Assembly: GCA_030950375.1 (NCBI GenBank)
Contig: JAUZRN010000029.1
Coordinates: 1 to 51,597, forward strand
From: Rhodothermus sp.
GTDB taxonomy: Bacteria; Bacteroidota; Rhodothermia; Rhodothermales; Rhodothermaceae
Direction of reading: 5' to 3'
Length of the DNA stretch: 51,597 nucleotides
Shown here: positions 36,129 through 44,497 of the stretch, piece by piece
Numbering within the stretch: position 1 is the first letter of the stretch
How the letters are laid out: each line of letters opens with the position of its first letter
Position numbers and translations under genes: made by a program
The notes under the pieces: model-generated
Told to the model about the DNA's origin: nothing
The model's input: only the letters and a program-made list of their open reading frames with translations
Database searches by the model: none

Positions 36129-37193
36129 ATGAAAGCCAGTTCGCGCCGTGACTTTTTGAAAGGCCTGGGGGTGGCTGCTGCGGGTGGACTGATCACGTCG
36201 GGATTGTCGTTGGATGCTGAAGGCCATAGTCGTCCAGGCCGTGTTGCTACAGGCCCCATGGGACGTCGTGTGGCACGTGTAGCGGCGGATCCCTCCGACA
36301 TTCCTCCGCCAATTTACCGGGACTGGCCCGTTACCCACGACATTACGCTGCGCGTTGAGGAGGTAGTGGCAGAGATTGAGCCTGGCGTGACTTTTAACTT
36401 CATGACCTACAATGGGCAGATTCCTGGTCCTTTGATTCGTGTGCGGCAGGGCGACGTGGTTAACCTGACGCTTGAGAACCCCTCCACGAATCGCATGCCG
36501 CATAACGTCGACTTTCATGCGGTCTATGGACCTGGCGGTGGGGCTGCACATACGCTGGTGGCGCCCGGTCAGTCGAAGACGATTCGTTTCCGCTGTCTGT
36601 ATCCGGGGGCTTTCGTGTATCACTGTGCTGTGCCTGATCTGGACTATCACATCTCCAGCGGTATGTTCGGGATGATTCTGGTCGAACCCCCGGAAGGGTT
36701 GCCGCCGGTTGATCGGGAGTTTTATCTCGGCCAGCACGAACTCTATACAGACAAGCAACCGGGGGAGCCGGGACATCACAATTTCGATTTTGAGAAGCTT
36801 TTCGAGGAGAAGCCCACGTACGTGCTCTTCAATGGAGCCAAGTATGGCCTGACGGCCGATCGCTACGGGGCGATGAAGGCAAAGGTGGGAGAGACGGTAC
36901 GGATTTTCCTGGCAGTTGGTGGTCCGAACGTGACGAGCAACTTCCATCCGATCGGGAATGTGCTCTCCTACGTCTGGCGGGAGGGCGCTATCCTTAGCAA
37001 TCCCGAGCGCAGTGCACAGACGGTCGCTGTTCCACCGGGAAGCTGTGGCATCTTTCATCTGCGGCTGCCGGTGCCCGGGCCGGTCAAGCTGGTTGACCAT
37101 GCGCTTACCCGGGTGGCACGTAAAGGGTTACTGGCCGTGCTGGAGGTAGAGGGGCCTGAGCAGCCGGATATCTACCATCCAAACCCTGCCTGA
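36129..37193 (+). CDS. nirK: Copper-containing nitrite reductase (AniA-like NirK)
   Basis: 354 aa with a Tat signal (SSRRDFLKG, 4-11) and a good Shine-Dalgarno AGGGAGG (36117-36123). It reduces nitrite to NO in the periplasm. All ligands of NirK are present: type 1 copper His125, Cys166, His174, Met179; type 2 copper His130, His165, His324; and the catalytic pair Asp128 and His273. The second-domain segment NFHPIGNV lacks the extra His of Alcaligenes-type NirK (HLIGGHGD) and looks like Neisseria AniA (FHVIGEI). An azurin-like gene follows after 27 bp and may be the electron donor. Confidence 0.92.
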   Translation: MKASSRRDFLKGLGVAAAGGLITSGLSLDAEGHSRPGRVATGPMGRRVARVAADPSDIPPPIYRDWPVTHDITLRVEEVVAEIEPGVTFNFMTYNGQIPGPLIRVRQGDVVNLTLENPSTNRMPHNVDFHAVYGPGGGAAHTLVAPGQSKTIRFRCLYPGAFVYHCAVPDLDYHISSGMFGMILVEPPEGLPPVDREFYLGQHELYTDKQPGEPGHHNFDFEKLFEEKPTYVLFNGAKYGLTADRYGAMKAKVGETVRIFLAVGGPNVTSNFHPIGNVLSYVWREGAILSNPERSAQTVAVPPGSCGIFHLRLPVPGPVKLVDHALTRVARKGLLAVLEVEGPEQPDIYHPNPA

Positions 37194-37220
37194 AAAACAA
37201 ACCCGAAGAGGAGGGAAAAA

Positions 37221-37664
37221 ATGATGCGTCGTAGTCTGTTGTGGCTGAGCCTGCTTCTGATAGGGTTGCGGGTTCAGGCCGAACCGGTAAAGGAAATCGT
37301 GATCGAGCCGGTTGGTGATGAGCTGAAATTCAAGCAGACCGAATTTACGGTGGCGCCGGGTGAGACCGTGCGGATCGTTTTCCGGAATACGGCAACAGTG
37401 ATGCCGCACAACGTGGTGGTGCTGAACACCGACAGCCCGGCGGTCGTGAATCGTGTAGGTACGGCTGCTATCACCGATCCGGACTACGTGCCGGATGATC
37501 CGGCTATTCTGGCCTATACGGAGGTGGCACAGCCTGGTGAGACGGTAGCAGTAACGTTCAAGGCGCCGGATAAACCCGGCCGGTATCGTTATGTCTGCAC
37601 TTTCCCCGGGCATTATTCCATGATGCAGGGCATCATGGTGGTCTCCGGGAAAGCGACCGGCTGA
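37221..37664 (+). CDS. Azurin/plastocyanin-like cupredoxin
   Basis: 147 aa, with a strong GAGGAGG (37208-37214) before the ATG. The Sec signal ends near LRVQA. Type 1 copper ligands are His63 (MPHNVVVL), Cys126, His131 and Met135 (YVCTFPGHYSMMQG), with azurin-like spacing. It is a soluble periplasmic one-electron carrier. Directly downstream of nirK and followed by a terminator, it is the natural candidate donor to NirK. Confidence 0.92.
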   Translation: MMRRSLLWLSLLLIGLRVQAEPVKEIVIEPVGDELKFKQTEFTVAPGETVRIVFRNTATVMPHNVVVLNTDSPAVVNRVGTAAITDPDYVPDDPAILAYTEVAQPGETVAVTFKAPDKPGRYRYVCTFPGHYSMMQGIMVVSGKATG

Positions 37665-37697
37665 TGGGGGAGGTGCCTGCCCGAGCGATCGGGCTGC

Positions 37698-37723
37698 GGG
37701 GCGGGTGCTTCGGCATCCGCCCC
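37698..37723 (+). terminator. Intrinsic terminator of the nirK-cupredoxin operon
   Basis: An 11-bp GC-rich stem (37698-37708 with 37713-37723, one G-T pair) capped by a TTCG tetraloop and followed by TTTCT, 34 bp after the cupredoxin stop. Confidence 0.85.
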
Positions 37724-37833
37724 TTTCTGGTACTTTGAGGGCAGCGTCTCCGCGAAGGGAGGCAGATATTTTCAGGGAAGATGATGGCATCAAGCTGATC
37801 AAAGAGGCGTAAATCCGAGGGCGTTCGGACTAA

Positions 37834-38571
37834 TCAGTTGCCGGTCAACAGGTTTTTCAGCATACGGGCATTCTGGACAGCGTGCCCGCCTACGTCGTTG
37901 TTGAAGTACACGTACACGTCCCGGCCTGCGTTCAGCCACAGGCGAATGCGTTCGGCCCATTGCCGGAGCGTGGTCTCATCGTAGCCGCCAGCGTAACGGC
38001 CGGTCGTTCCGTGAAAGCGCACATAGACGGCCGGGCCGGTCGTCCAACAGGGGACGTCGAGCCGAGACCAGTCGTGTATGCAGAAGATCAGGTTGTGCGC
38101 CACCAGGAAGCGGTACACCTCTTCTGTGAACCAGCTTCGGTGACGGAATTCGAAGACGTGCAGATAACCCTCGGGCAACAGCGTAACGAATGATGCCAGA
38201 CGCTCCAGATCAGCATGCAGACCTGGGGGTAACTGATAGAGCAGTGGCCCCAGATGTTCTTCAAGGGGAGCAATGGTGTCGAAGAAGGTCTGCAGCGCGT
38301 CGGCGCAGTCACGGAGGCGGCGCCGGTGCGTAATGGCGCGACTGACCTTTACGGCAAAGCGAAAGCCCGGCGGCGCCTGATCGTGCCAGCGTTGCACCGT
38401 AGCAGGACGGGGGAGATGGTAGAACGTATGGTTGAGTTCAACCGTATCGAACACGCGTGCATAATAGTCAAACCATTGATGGGAAGGCACATCCGTCGGG
38501 TAAAGCACGCCGCGCCAGTGCCGGTACGCCCATCCTGAGGTACCAATCCATGCCTGTCCGACCATTGGCAA
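37834..38571 (-). CDS. DUF72 (YecE-like) family protein
   Basis: 245 aa. The start WIGTSGWAYRHWRGVLYP, then FDTVELNHTFYHLPRPATVQRWHDQAPPGFRFAVKVSRAITH, and the late VYVRFHGTTGRYAGGYD and DVYVYFNNDVGGHAVQNA are the DUF72 signature blocks of a TIM-barrel-like family with unknown biochemical role. No signal or membrane segment. It is convergent with the nirK operon and probably unrelated to it. Confidence 0.9.
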   Translation of the reverse strand: MPMVGQAWIGTSGWAYRHWRGVLYPTDVPSHQWFDYYARVFDTVELNHTFYHLPRPATVQRWHDQAPPGFRFAVKVSRAITHRRRLRDCADALQTFFDTIAPLEEHLGPLLYQLPPGLHADLERLASFVTLLPEGYLHVFEFRHRSWFTEEVYRFLVAHNLIFCIHDWSRLDVPCWTTGPAVYVRFHGTTGRYAGGYDETTLRQWAERIRLWLNAGRDVYVYFNNDVGGHAVQNARMLKNLLTGN

Positions 38572-38723
38572 TCGGTGGTCTGTCTGGAACCCGGCGTATA
38601 ACCCACCGTTGCAGTCCTGTGTTGATGTATTTGTTTCACCGACCGGTATCCTTTCGTTGCCTGTATGGCATTTCTGCCTGACAGCGCGGAAGTCTTCCGG
38701 TCCCAGTACACACAGGTTGCGTT

Positions 38724-38936
38724 ATGTCTCAGGGTACTGTCAAGTGGTTCAGTGCGGAGAAGGGCTACGGCTTTATTGAGCAGGATGGCGGAGGCGAAGA
38801 CGTCTTCGTGCACCGGACGGCCGTAGCCGGGCTGGGCTACGGCGAAGAGTTGCGTAAAGGGGAGCGGTTGCGTTTTGAAATCCGCCGCACGCCCAAAGGA
38901 CTCCAGGCCGTCAACGTACAACGGCTGGACATGTAG
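38724..38936 (+). CDS. Cold-shock domain protein (CspA family)
   Basis: 70 aa. MSQGTVKWFSAEKGYGFIEQ carries RNP1 (KGYGFI) and EDVFVH carries RNP2 of the single-stranded nucleic-acid-binding cold-shock fold. The length is standard. The 150-bp upstream region may form the long 5' leader usual for csp genes. A bidirectional terminator follows 19 bp after the stop. Confidence 0.95.
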   Translation: MSQGTVKWFSAEKGYGFIEQDGGGEDVFVHRTAVAGLGYGEELRKGERLRFEIRRTPKGLQAVNVQRLDM

Positions 38937-38955
38937 GTGCCTGTTGCTCCCCAAC

Positions 38956-38993
38956 CAGAAAACCCGGTGGTTGCCAGATCGCCGGGTTTTCTG
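38956..38993. terminator. Bidirectional terminator between csp and fdhD
   Basis: CAGAAAACCCGG (38956-38967) pairs perfectly with CCGGGTTTTCTG (38982-38993), extendable by two more pairs, over a 12-nt loop. Runs of A on one side and T on the other give U-tracts in both directions, and the flanking genes converge on it. Confidence 0.85.
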
Positions 38994-38997
38994 CTGC

Positions 38998-39876
38998 CTA
39001 TGCAGTGGCCACGCGCTCAGGCTTTAGTCGTTGCGGACCGCTGTACACGTTGAAACGGCTGTCGCGTAAAAATCCGATCAGCGTCATGCCGCATTCCCGG
39101 GCCAGATCGACGGCCAGGCTGGAGGGGGCACCAACGGCTGCCACGACAGGAATACCGGCCCGGGCAGCTTTTTGTACCAGCTCGAAGCTGGCCCGGCCGC
39201 TGAGCAGCAAAATGCCGTGTTGTAACAGGGCCGCTTTTTCTTCCAGCAGGAAGTGTCCGATAAGCTTATCCAATGCGTTATGGCGGCCTACGTCTTCACG
39301 CAGTGCCAGCAGGCGTCCGGCGGCATCGAACAGAGCCGCTGCATGCAACCCCCCGGTCTCGTTGAAGAGAGCCTGGGCCTTTCGGAGCGTCTGAGGTAGC
39401 TCGCAGAGCTGCTTCGGTGTCAGCAAAGGTCCTGCTGGTAGGGAAGGATAGCCACCGACCCGGACGGTCTCCAGTGCGGCCTTCCCACAGAGACCGCAGC
39501 TGGCCGCGGTCAGAAAGTGGCGTTCCAGACGAAAGGGATCGACCGACACGTAGGGTTTCAGCGTAACGGTCAGGATATTCCGATTATTGGGGCGATCACC
39601 AGAAGGGCCCGTGTGCTCGAATCGGTCGATGTCACGATATTGTTGAATAATGCCTTCCCCAAAGAAGAACCCGATGGCCAGCTCTACATCGTGGCCCGGC
39701 GTGCGCATGGTGATGGCCACGCGGCTATGGGTCGGGTGCCCTTCGTGGAAGTACACCAGCCGAAGCTCCAGGGGTTCTTCTACAACGACGGCCTCTTTAG
39801 TAGGATGCGTCCCTGAACCGTCGAAGCGCAGGGCTTCGATGCAGTCAATGCGTGTGCCCCGTTGTGGCGCATTCAT
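38998..39876 (-). CDS. fdhD: Formate dehydrogenase accessory sulfurtransferase
   Basis: 292 aa. FdhD carries sulfur from a cysteine desulfurase to the molybdenum cofactor of formate dehydrogenase. The sulfur-carrying motif SCGLC has Cys127 and Cys130. The N-terminal EEPLELRL, ELAIGFFFGEGII, and the C-terminal REDVGRHNALDKLIG and LSGRASFELVQKA are typical. Its start overlaps the stop of the upstream molybdoenzyme gene by 4 bp, which argues strongly that it serves that enzyme. Confidence 0.95.
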   Translation of the reverse strand: MNAPQRGTRIDCIEALRFDGSGTHPTKEAVVVEEPLELRLVYFHEGHPTHSRVAITMRTPGHDVELAIGFFFGEGIIQQYRDIDRFEHTGPSGDRPNNRNILTVTLKPYVSVDPFRLERHFLTAASCGLCGKAALETVRVGGYPSLPAGPLLTPKQLCELPQTLRKAQALFNETGGLHAAALFDAAGRLLALREDVGRHNALDKLIGHFLLEEKAALLQHGILLLSGRASFELVQKAARAGIPVVAAVGAPSSLAVDLARECGMTLIGFLRDSRFNVYSGPQRLKPERVATA

Positions 39877-42182
39877 AGATGAAAAACCGTGTCGGCGCTG
39901 CGCGTTTTCGATGTTTCGGGGGCAGACAGCGGACGCAGGTAAGCCACGACTTCCTTGTAGGCGGGAATACGGGCCTGGGGGGATAGGATTTCGGGGGGAA
40001 CCAGCACATTGCCCTCGGGCCAGTGCACCTGCAGAGAACGGGCGGCCATGTCGGCAGCAAACAGGCGCCCCTCGAGTCGGCCGTGTTCGTTTTCGACCAC
40101 GACACGTTCCCCTTCTTTAAGACCCAGGCGCTGCAGGTCGGCGTGGCTGATCAGGATAGCATCCCGGGGCAATCCGTTCAGGGGATCCACGTCCTCGTGG
40201 ACGATGCTGTTGAACTGTTTGCCCCGTCGTGTAACTACCCGAAAGGCGCCTTCGGGCAGCTCAAGAGCTGGTAGCGGGACGGCCTGAAAGTGAGCTTTAC
40301 CGTCCGGTGTGGGAAAGCGCCAGCCTTCACACAGGCGGGGGCCGCCATACTGAAAGGCGTCGCCTTTCTTTTGCAGATGCTGGATACCATCGTACATCGG
40401 GATCACCCGGGCAATTTCTTCCCGGATGGCTGCCGTGTTGGGAAAACGTACCTTGTCGGCCAATTCCGGGCGCACGCGCGCCGCCAGCTCTGCAAAGACC
40501 TCCCACTCCGGGCGCGCTTCAGGAATCCGCGGTCCTGGAATCTCCGGGCTGAAGATCACCCGGCGTTCCGTGGAAGTCTCGGTAACTCCACCGGGGATTT
40601 CATAGCGGGTGGTAGCTGGAAGCAGGAGCACGGTATCAGCGGGATCGACCAGCATCTGCGTCGATAAGGCGATGTCCATGTGCACCCGGAGGGGGATGCG
40701 CTGAAGGGCCTCGTCGATACCCCGTGGATCGGGGAGGACTTCTCGGAAGTTGCCGCCTACGGCAAACAGTACGTCCAGCGCTCCCTTGCGGGCAGCCTGT
40801 AGCGCTTCAGCCGTGGTGAGGCCAGGGCGGTCGGGTACTGGAAAACCGTACTGCTCCGAAAGCCAGGCGGCCGTTTCGGCATTGATGGGCTTGCCTCCCG
40901 GAAAGACGGTTGCGTAACAGCCCATTTCGGCACCCCCCTGTACGCCTGAATGTCCACGAATGGGCATTAAGCCGCAGCCGGGACGTCCCACAAAACCCCG
41001 GGTCAGAGCCAGATTCACAATGGCATAGACATTGGCCTCACCCGAGGCATGCTGCGTGATCCCCATGCCCCAGACGAACACTGCCCGTTCCGCCTGTCCT
41101 ACCAGCTCTGCATAGGCTTCCATGTCACGCCGGGTCAGGCCACTCTGTGCTTCCAGCGTTTCCCAGGAGGTGGCCTCCAGCAGAGCCCGGAGTTCGTCAA
41201 AACCGACCGTGTGCTGGCGGATAAAGGCTTCGTCCACCAGCCCTTTAGCAATCATGGCCTTGATTGTGCCGTAGAGAAAAGCCAGATCGCCACCCGGGCG
41301 TACCGCAAAGAAATAATCCGTAATCTTCGTGCCAAACAGCGCGCTTTCCAGGTCGGAGGGAACCCAGTAGCGCAACATACCCGGCTCGGGATATGGATTG
41401 ATCAGCACGACCCGTGTGCCAGCCTTTTTCGCATGATAGAGATATTTCATCATGACCGGCTGGTTATTGGCCACATTCGAGCCCAGGAAGGTGATCAGGT
41501 CGGTGCCGATCAGATCGGTGTACGAGCAGGTCGTGGCCGCAACCCCCAGTGTTGGTTTGAGCCCAAAGGTGCTGGGTGAATGGCAGATGCGGGCCGAATT
41601 ATCAATGTTGTTAGTACCAATAGCACGGACGGCCTTCTGGGCTACATAGTAGGTCTCGTTGGGAAGGCCCCGGCTGGTCAGGTAGAAATAGAGACGCTCC
41701 GGATCGGTCGTGCGAATGCGCTCGGCAATCAGCTCCAGCGCCTCATCCCAGGAAATGCGACGAAAGCCGCGTTCACCCTTTCGGCGGATGGCCGGATAGG
41801 GCAGGCGGCCCAGCATGCGTAAGTCCCGGGCACGTAAGCGGCGAAGCGCTTCGACATCGGCCAATCGGCTGAAATCCAGGGCGGGCATCGTGTTGAGTCG
41901 AAGCAACCGCAAACGGACGTTGCATAAATGGATGCCTTCGATCGTCCAGTCTTCCAGGCCGCTGGTGCCCAGCGCGCACCCATCACAGACTCCGTCGCGC
42001 AGGATACGCCAGGCATAGGCCAGGTTGTCTCGATTTTCAACAAAGGCCCGAAAGACCTCTTTGAAGTTCTGCGTGTGGGTCAGCGGAATCCGTGAAGCCC
42101 AGAGCGCAGGCATCCAGCCTTTTCTGGGGGGGCGAACGGTAGCTCGGGGCTTGCTTCTGAAAAGATGATCCCAGCGCAGCAT
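39873..42182 (-). CDS. FdhF/YdeP-like molybdopterin oxidoreductase (putative formate dehydrogenase alpha)
   Basis: 769 aa. A cluster-like N-terminal motif (GVCDGCALG, Cys66 and Cys69, with Cys87 later) precedes the molybdopterin domains. NIDNSARICHSPS puts Cys200 where FdhF has its selenocysteine (RVUHGPS), so this is a Cys version. GSNVANNQPVMMKYL and IRGHSGVQGGAEMG belong to the YdeP/FdhF-like family. The C-terminal half (from about 650, FRVVTRRGKQFNS) is the dinucleotide-binding domain. No Tat signal: cytoplasmic. No iron-sulfur or diaphorase subunit lies nearby. The 4-bp coupling to fdhD suggests formate as substrate, but this is inference. Confidence 0.88.
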   Translation of the reverse strand: MLRWDHLFRSKPRATVRPPRKGWMPALWASRIPLTHTQNFKEVFRAFVENRDNLAYAWRILRDGVCDGCALGTSGLEDWTIEGIHLCNVRLRLLRLNTMPALDFSRLADVEALRRLRARDLRMLGRLPYPAIRRKGERGFRRISWDEALELIAERIRTTDPERLYFYLTSRGLPNETYYVAQKAVRAIGTNNIDNSARICHSPSTFGLKPTLGVAATTCSYTDLIGTDLITFLGSNVANNQPVMMKYLYHAKKAGTRVVLINPYPEPGMLRYWVPSDLESALFGTKITDYFFAVRPGGDLAFLYGTIKAMIAKGLVDEAFIRQHTVGFDELRALLEATSWETLEAQSGLTRRDMEAYAELVGQAERAVFVWGMGITQHASGEANVYAIVNLALTRGFVGRPGCGLMPIRGHSGVQGGAEMGCYATVFPGGKPINAETAAWLSEQYGFPVPDRPGLTTAEALQAARKGALDVLFAVGGNFREVLPDPRGIDEALQRIPLRVHMDIALSTQMLVDPADTVLLLPATTRYEIPGGVTETSTERRVIFSPEIPGPRIPEARPEWEVFAELAARVRPELADKVRFPNTAAIREEIARVIPMYDGIQHLQKKGDAFQYGGPRLCEGWRFPTPDGKAHFQAVPLPALELPEGAFRVVTRRGKQFNSIVHEDVDPLNGLPRDAILISHADLQRLGLKEGERVVVENEHGRLEGRLFAADMAARSLQVHWPEGNVLVPPEILSPQARIPAYKEVVAYLRPLSAPETSKTRSADTVFHL

Positions 42183-42231
42183 CCCAGGAGCGTCTTTGTT
42201 GTAGAAAATATGAAGGGAAAAGGACTCCGTT

Positions 42232-42250
42232 CCCGAGCATAGTGCTCAGG
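42232..42250 (-). terminator. Hairpin between the NTF2-like gene and the molybdoenzyme
   Basis: CCCGAGCA (42232-42239) and TGCTCAGG (42243-42250) pair through eight bases, one a G-T pair, around a 3-nt loop. It lies 55 bp after the NTF2-like gene stop and 50 bp before the molybdoenzyme start. There is no T-run, so a weak terminator or leader hairpin. Confidence 0.35.
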
Positions 42251-42304
42251 CATTAATATAAACCACGCAGGGAAGGTCGTTTGCTTCTGGGGCGGCGTAT
42301 GCTT

Positions 42305-42733
42305 CTATCGATATGGCGCGGAGGACCAGTGAATGGCGCCGATGCGCCAGCCGTCAGGCGTGCGATGCAGAACCAGAAGCTCCGCGCTGGCAAGATCATA
42401 GGAGCGCTCCCGAAACGTACCACGCAGGCGGGAGAGGGTGCTCACATAGGCCAGTTCATCGAAAACCCGTACCTGTTGCCAGATAATGCTGCGCTGCATA
42501 GCCTGCAGGAAGGCCACGTCTCGGCTGTAATGATGGCCTAAGTATTCGGTTTTGGATTCGCGGCGTCCTCCTTCCAGGATAACCACCTCGTCCAGTAGCA
42601 GCTGAGCGACGGTAGCGCTGTCGCCCTGCGCGAGTGCTTCATGAAAGCGCGTAACGGTCTGCTGAACCGCGGTGGTATCCGGGGATGGGAGGCAAGGAAG
42701 TAGGCCGATCAGGATAGCGAAAAGTCCGAACAT
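42305..42733 (-). CDS. Exported SnoaL/NTF2-like (DUF4440-type) protein
   Basis: 142 aa with a short signal (MFGLFAILIGLLPCLPSP). The remainder is a single cone-shaped NTF2-like domain: AVQQTVTRFHEALAQGDSATVAQLLLDEVVIL, then FRERSYDLASAELLVLHRTPDGWRIGAIHWSSAPY. Such domains bind small ligands or act as simple enzymes; no catalytic residues can be assigned. It lies between the molybdoenzyme and the copper module. Confidence 0.8.
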   Translation of the reverse strand: MFGLFAILIGLLPCLPSPDTTAVQQTVTRFHEALAQGDSATVAQLLLDEVVILEGGRRESKTEYLGHHYSRDVAFLQAMQRSIIWQQVRVFDELAYVSTLSRLRGTFRERSYDLASAELLVLHRTPDGWRIGAIHWSSAPYR

Positions 42734-42799
42734 GATAAATACCGTGGGTTAGGTTGAGAGATTTCGCTGAGTGTCCCGGCATTAATAAGGATAGCGATT

Positions 42800-42820
42800 G
42801 GTTTGCCTGCAAGGCAAGCC
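42800..42820 (-). terminator. Hairpin after the cupredoxin-FAD oxidoreductase unit
   Basis: GGTTTGCCT (42800-42808) pairs with AGGCAAGCC (42812-42820), 9 bp with one G-T, around the triloop GCA. It lies 55 bp downstream of the oxidoreductase stop. No T-run follows, so the terminator call is tentative. Confidence 0.45.
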
Positions 42821-42874
42821 GGTGTAAAGGGTTGGAGCACAAATTGCACTTCAGCGATACAGAATGGTGTTTTT

Positions 42875-44050
42875 TCAGGGAGACGTTAGCCGGCGTTGTA
42901 CGCACACCTGCAGCGCTGGAAGGTCTACGTGCTTGCCATGGCGACACCATAGACAGCTGCAGTCGGTCTCCTGGCATGCCTGCTCGCGCAGCGTTGGCAG
43001 AAGACGATGTCGGGCTACGCGGTAAAGCCGCCGTTTGAAGGTAGAAGGCCGATAGTGACGCCGTAGCTCCTGTAATACATTCGACTGACTGAGCTGTCTT
43101 AGCATCCAGCTATAGCCATGATTGCCCAGCTGGTTATAGAGGAACCGATTGGCCAGCGACGTCTGCATCCAAGGGACGAGATACTTCTGGCACCAGGCAT
43201 TGTAGTCTGCCTGCTCCAGAATAGCACGGGCGGCCAGATATCCAGACCAGAGCGCGTATCGAAGGCCGAAGCCCCAGAGGGCATCCTGGAAACCGGCCCG
43301 CTCGCCCACAAAGTAGACCCGGTTGCCGCGCGTCCAGGAATCTCGGATGAAAAAGTTTACATATCCGCCGAAAACACGGGGGTTGCGCACCGACATTCGT
43401 ATAACCTGACTGACCGTTTCTAACGTGCGTTCAAAGTACACACGGGCCAGCGGGAAGTCGTCAAACACGCAGGTTGCCAGGGTCGCTCGTCCCTGATGCA
43501 CGAGCAGATAAGCATAGCCCCGAGGGGCAATGCGATCGTCCAGAAATCCATAGCAGGCATCTGGGTGGTCGGTCTCGAAAACCAGTCCCCGTGCAATGGC
43601 ATCAGCTGCGTGGGGGCCGGTCGCCACAATGACAGCGGAGCCGGTGATTCGTTCGACACGCTGTCGAAAATGGAGGGTAACGCCGGCCTCCAGGGCCTGC
43701 TGCTTTAACCCCTGGTCCAGGGAACCGGGCTGAGGACCCCGCTCGATCAAATAGAACCAGGGGCGTTGCGTGCGAATCGGGAAAGCCTCCAGGCTTGGAT
43801 CATAGAAAATGCCCTCGGTGTAAGGAATGCAGCGAAAGTTGATTTCAAGGCCCAGAGAGGCCAGAAAGTCGCATACATCCTCTTCGGTGGACCAGTTTTC
43901 GAGTCCCTGAAAGTCGCCATGGAAGCGGGCGCCGACTTCAGGTGCCTGCTCGAAAACTTCTACCTTAGCTCCGCCACGGGCAAGGGTTATTGCGGCTGTC
44001 AGACCCGCAGGGCCTGCTCCAATTACCTGTACATCTGAGCGGGTATTCAT
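42875..44050 (-). CDS. FAD-dependent oxidoreductase (geranylgeranyl-reductase-like) with a Cys-rich tail
   Basis: 391 aa. The N-terminal VIGAGPAGLTAAITLARGGAKVEVFEQ is a full FAD Rossmann motif. ATGPHAADAI and VYFVGERAGFQDALWGFGLRYALWSG (GD-like motif near residue 265) follow the geranylgeranyl-reductase/halogenase fold. After the fold there is a C-terminal extension with Cys359, 364, 366 and 369 (CX4CXCX2C) and Cys383, plus His residues, which suggests metal binding. It is translationally coupled (ATGA overlap) to the cupredoxin-like membrane protein upstream. The substrate is unknown. Confidence 0.85.
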   Translation of the reverse strand: MNTRSDVQVIGAGPAGLTAAITLARGGAKVEVFEQAPEVGARFHGDFQGLENWSTEEDVCDFLASLGLEINFRCIPYTEGIFYDPSLEAFPIRTQRPWFYLIERGPQPGSLDQGLKQQALEAGVTLHFRQRVERITGSAVIVATGPHAADAIARGLVFETDHPDACYGFLDDRIAPRGYAYLLVHQGRATLATCVFDDFPLARVYFERTLETVSQVIRMSVRNPRVFGGYVNFFIRDSWTRGNRVYFVGERAGFQDALWGFGLRYALWSGYLAARAILEQADYNAWCQKYLVPWMQTSLANRFLYNQLGNHGYSWMLRQLSQSNVLQELRRHYRPSTFKRRLYRVARHRLLPTLREQACQETDCSCLWCRHGKHVDLPALQVCVQRRLTSP

Positions 44051-44436
44051 GTGTTTGCTCCTTGTTCGATAAGCTGAAGCGTTCCTTTCAGGCGTCCTCG
44101 CATGCAGGAAAACGTGTAGATGCCCGCGTTGGTAGCAGGCAGTTCAATGTGTACCACGGATGTTTTTCCGAAAGAAACCTTCCGGCCCCAGGACAACAGG
44201 TGTAGTCGATGGGTGCACAGGGGCGCTGCTGGATGCCGGTGGAAGATGAGGCGAATGGGGTGATGCGCAACGCCCAGGATGCGTCGCGGATGAAATCCAT
44301 CCGCTTCTATCCGAATATGGGCTTCCTGGAATCCGTCCGGCCCGGGTTGGAGGCGCACGCGGCGTCCGGGCCAGGGCCATAAGAGCAAGGCCAGTAGTAA
44401 AATGCCACCCACTCCGACGAGTAAAAGCGCCAGCAT
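44047..44436 (-). CDS. Membrane-anchored cupredoxin-like protein
   Basis: 129 aa. One N-terminal membrane helix (about 2-20, LALLLVGVGGILLLALLLW) is followed by a domain like the Cupredoxin_1 family often found beside copper ATPases: EAHIRIEADGFHPRRILGVAHHPIRLIFHR, PLCTHRLHLLSWG, HIELPATNAGIYTFSCM, then KGTLQLIE. His, Cys and Met residues at the usual copper positions are present, although the SCM.G.LKG end is shorter than usual. It lies 87 bp downstream of copB, behind a hairpin and a promoter-like element, and overlaps the next gene by 4 bp. Confidence 0.78.
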   Translation of the reverse strand: MLALLLVGVGGILLLALLLWPWPGRRVRLQPGPDGFQEAHIRIEADGFHPRRILGVAHHPIRLIFHRHPAAPLCTHRLHLLSWGRKVSFGKTSVVHIELPATNAGIYTFSCMRGRLKGTLQLIEQGANT

Positions 44437-44468
44437 GGTGCTCAGGGGTTAGCACCTCGGTGTCCATA

Positions 44469-44497
44469 AAGAAAGACGCCCGCAGGGCGTCTTTCTT
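44469..44497 (-). terminator. Terminator after copB, overlapping a promoter element
   Basis: AAGAAAGACGCCC (44469-44481) pairs perfectly with GGGCGTCTTTCTT (44485-44497), 13 bp with a 3-nt loop, 27 bp after the copB stop. On the minus strand it ends in TTTCTTTAT. The same bases contain the spacer and CGTCT box of the element at 44473-44500. Confidence 0.75.

Noticed and set aside
36081..37100. 339-codon minus-strand frame opposite nirK
   Set aside because: nirK shows every copper ligand in the plus frame; the antisense translation is Arg/His-rich and motif-free.
42183..42304. Possible selenocysteine insertion context for the FdhF-like enzyme
   Set aside because: The relevant active-site codon is TGC (Cys200), not TGA, so no selenocysteine system is implied.
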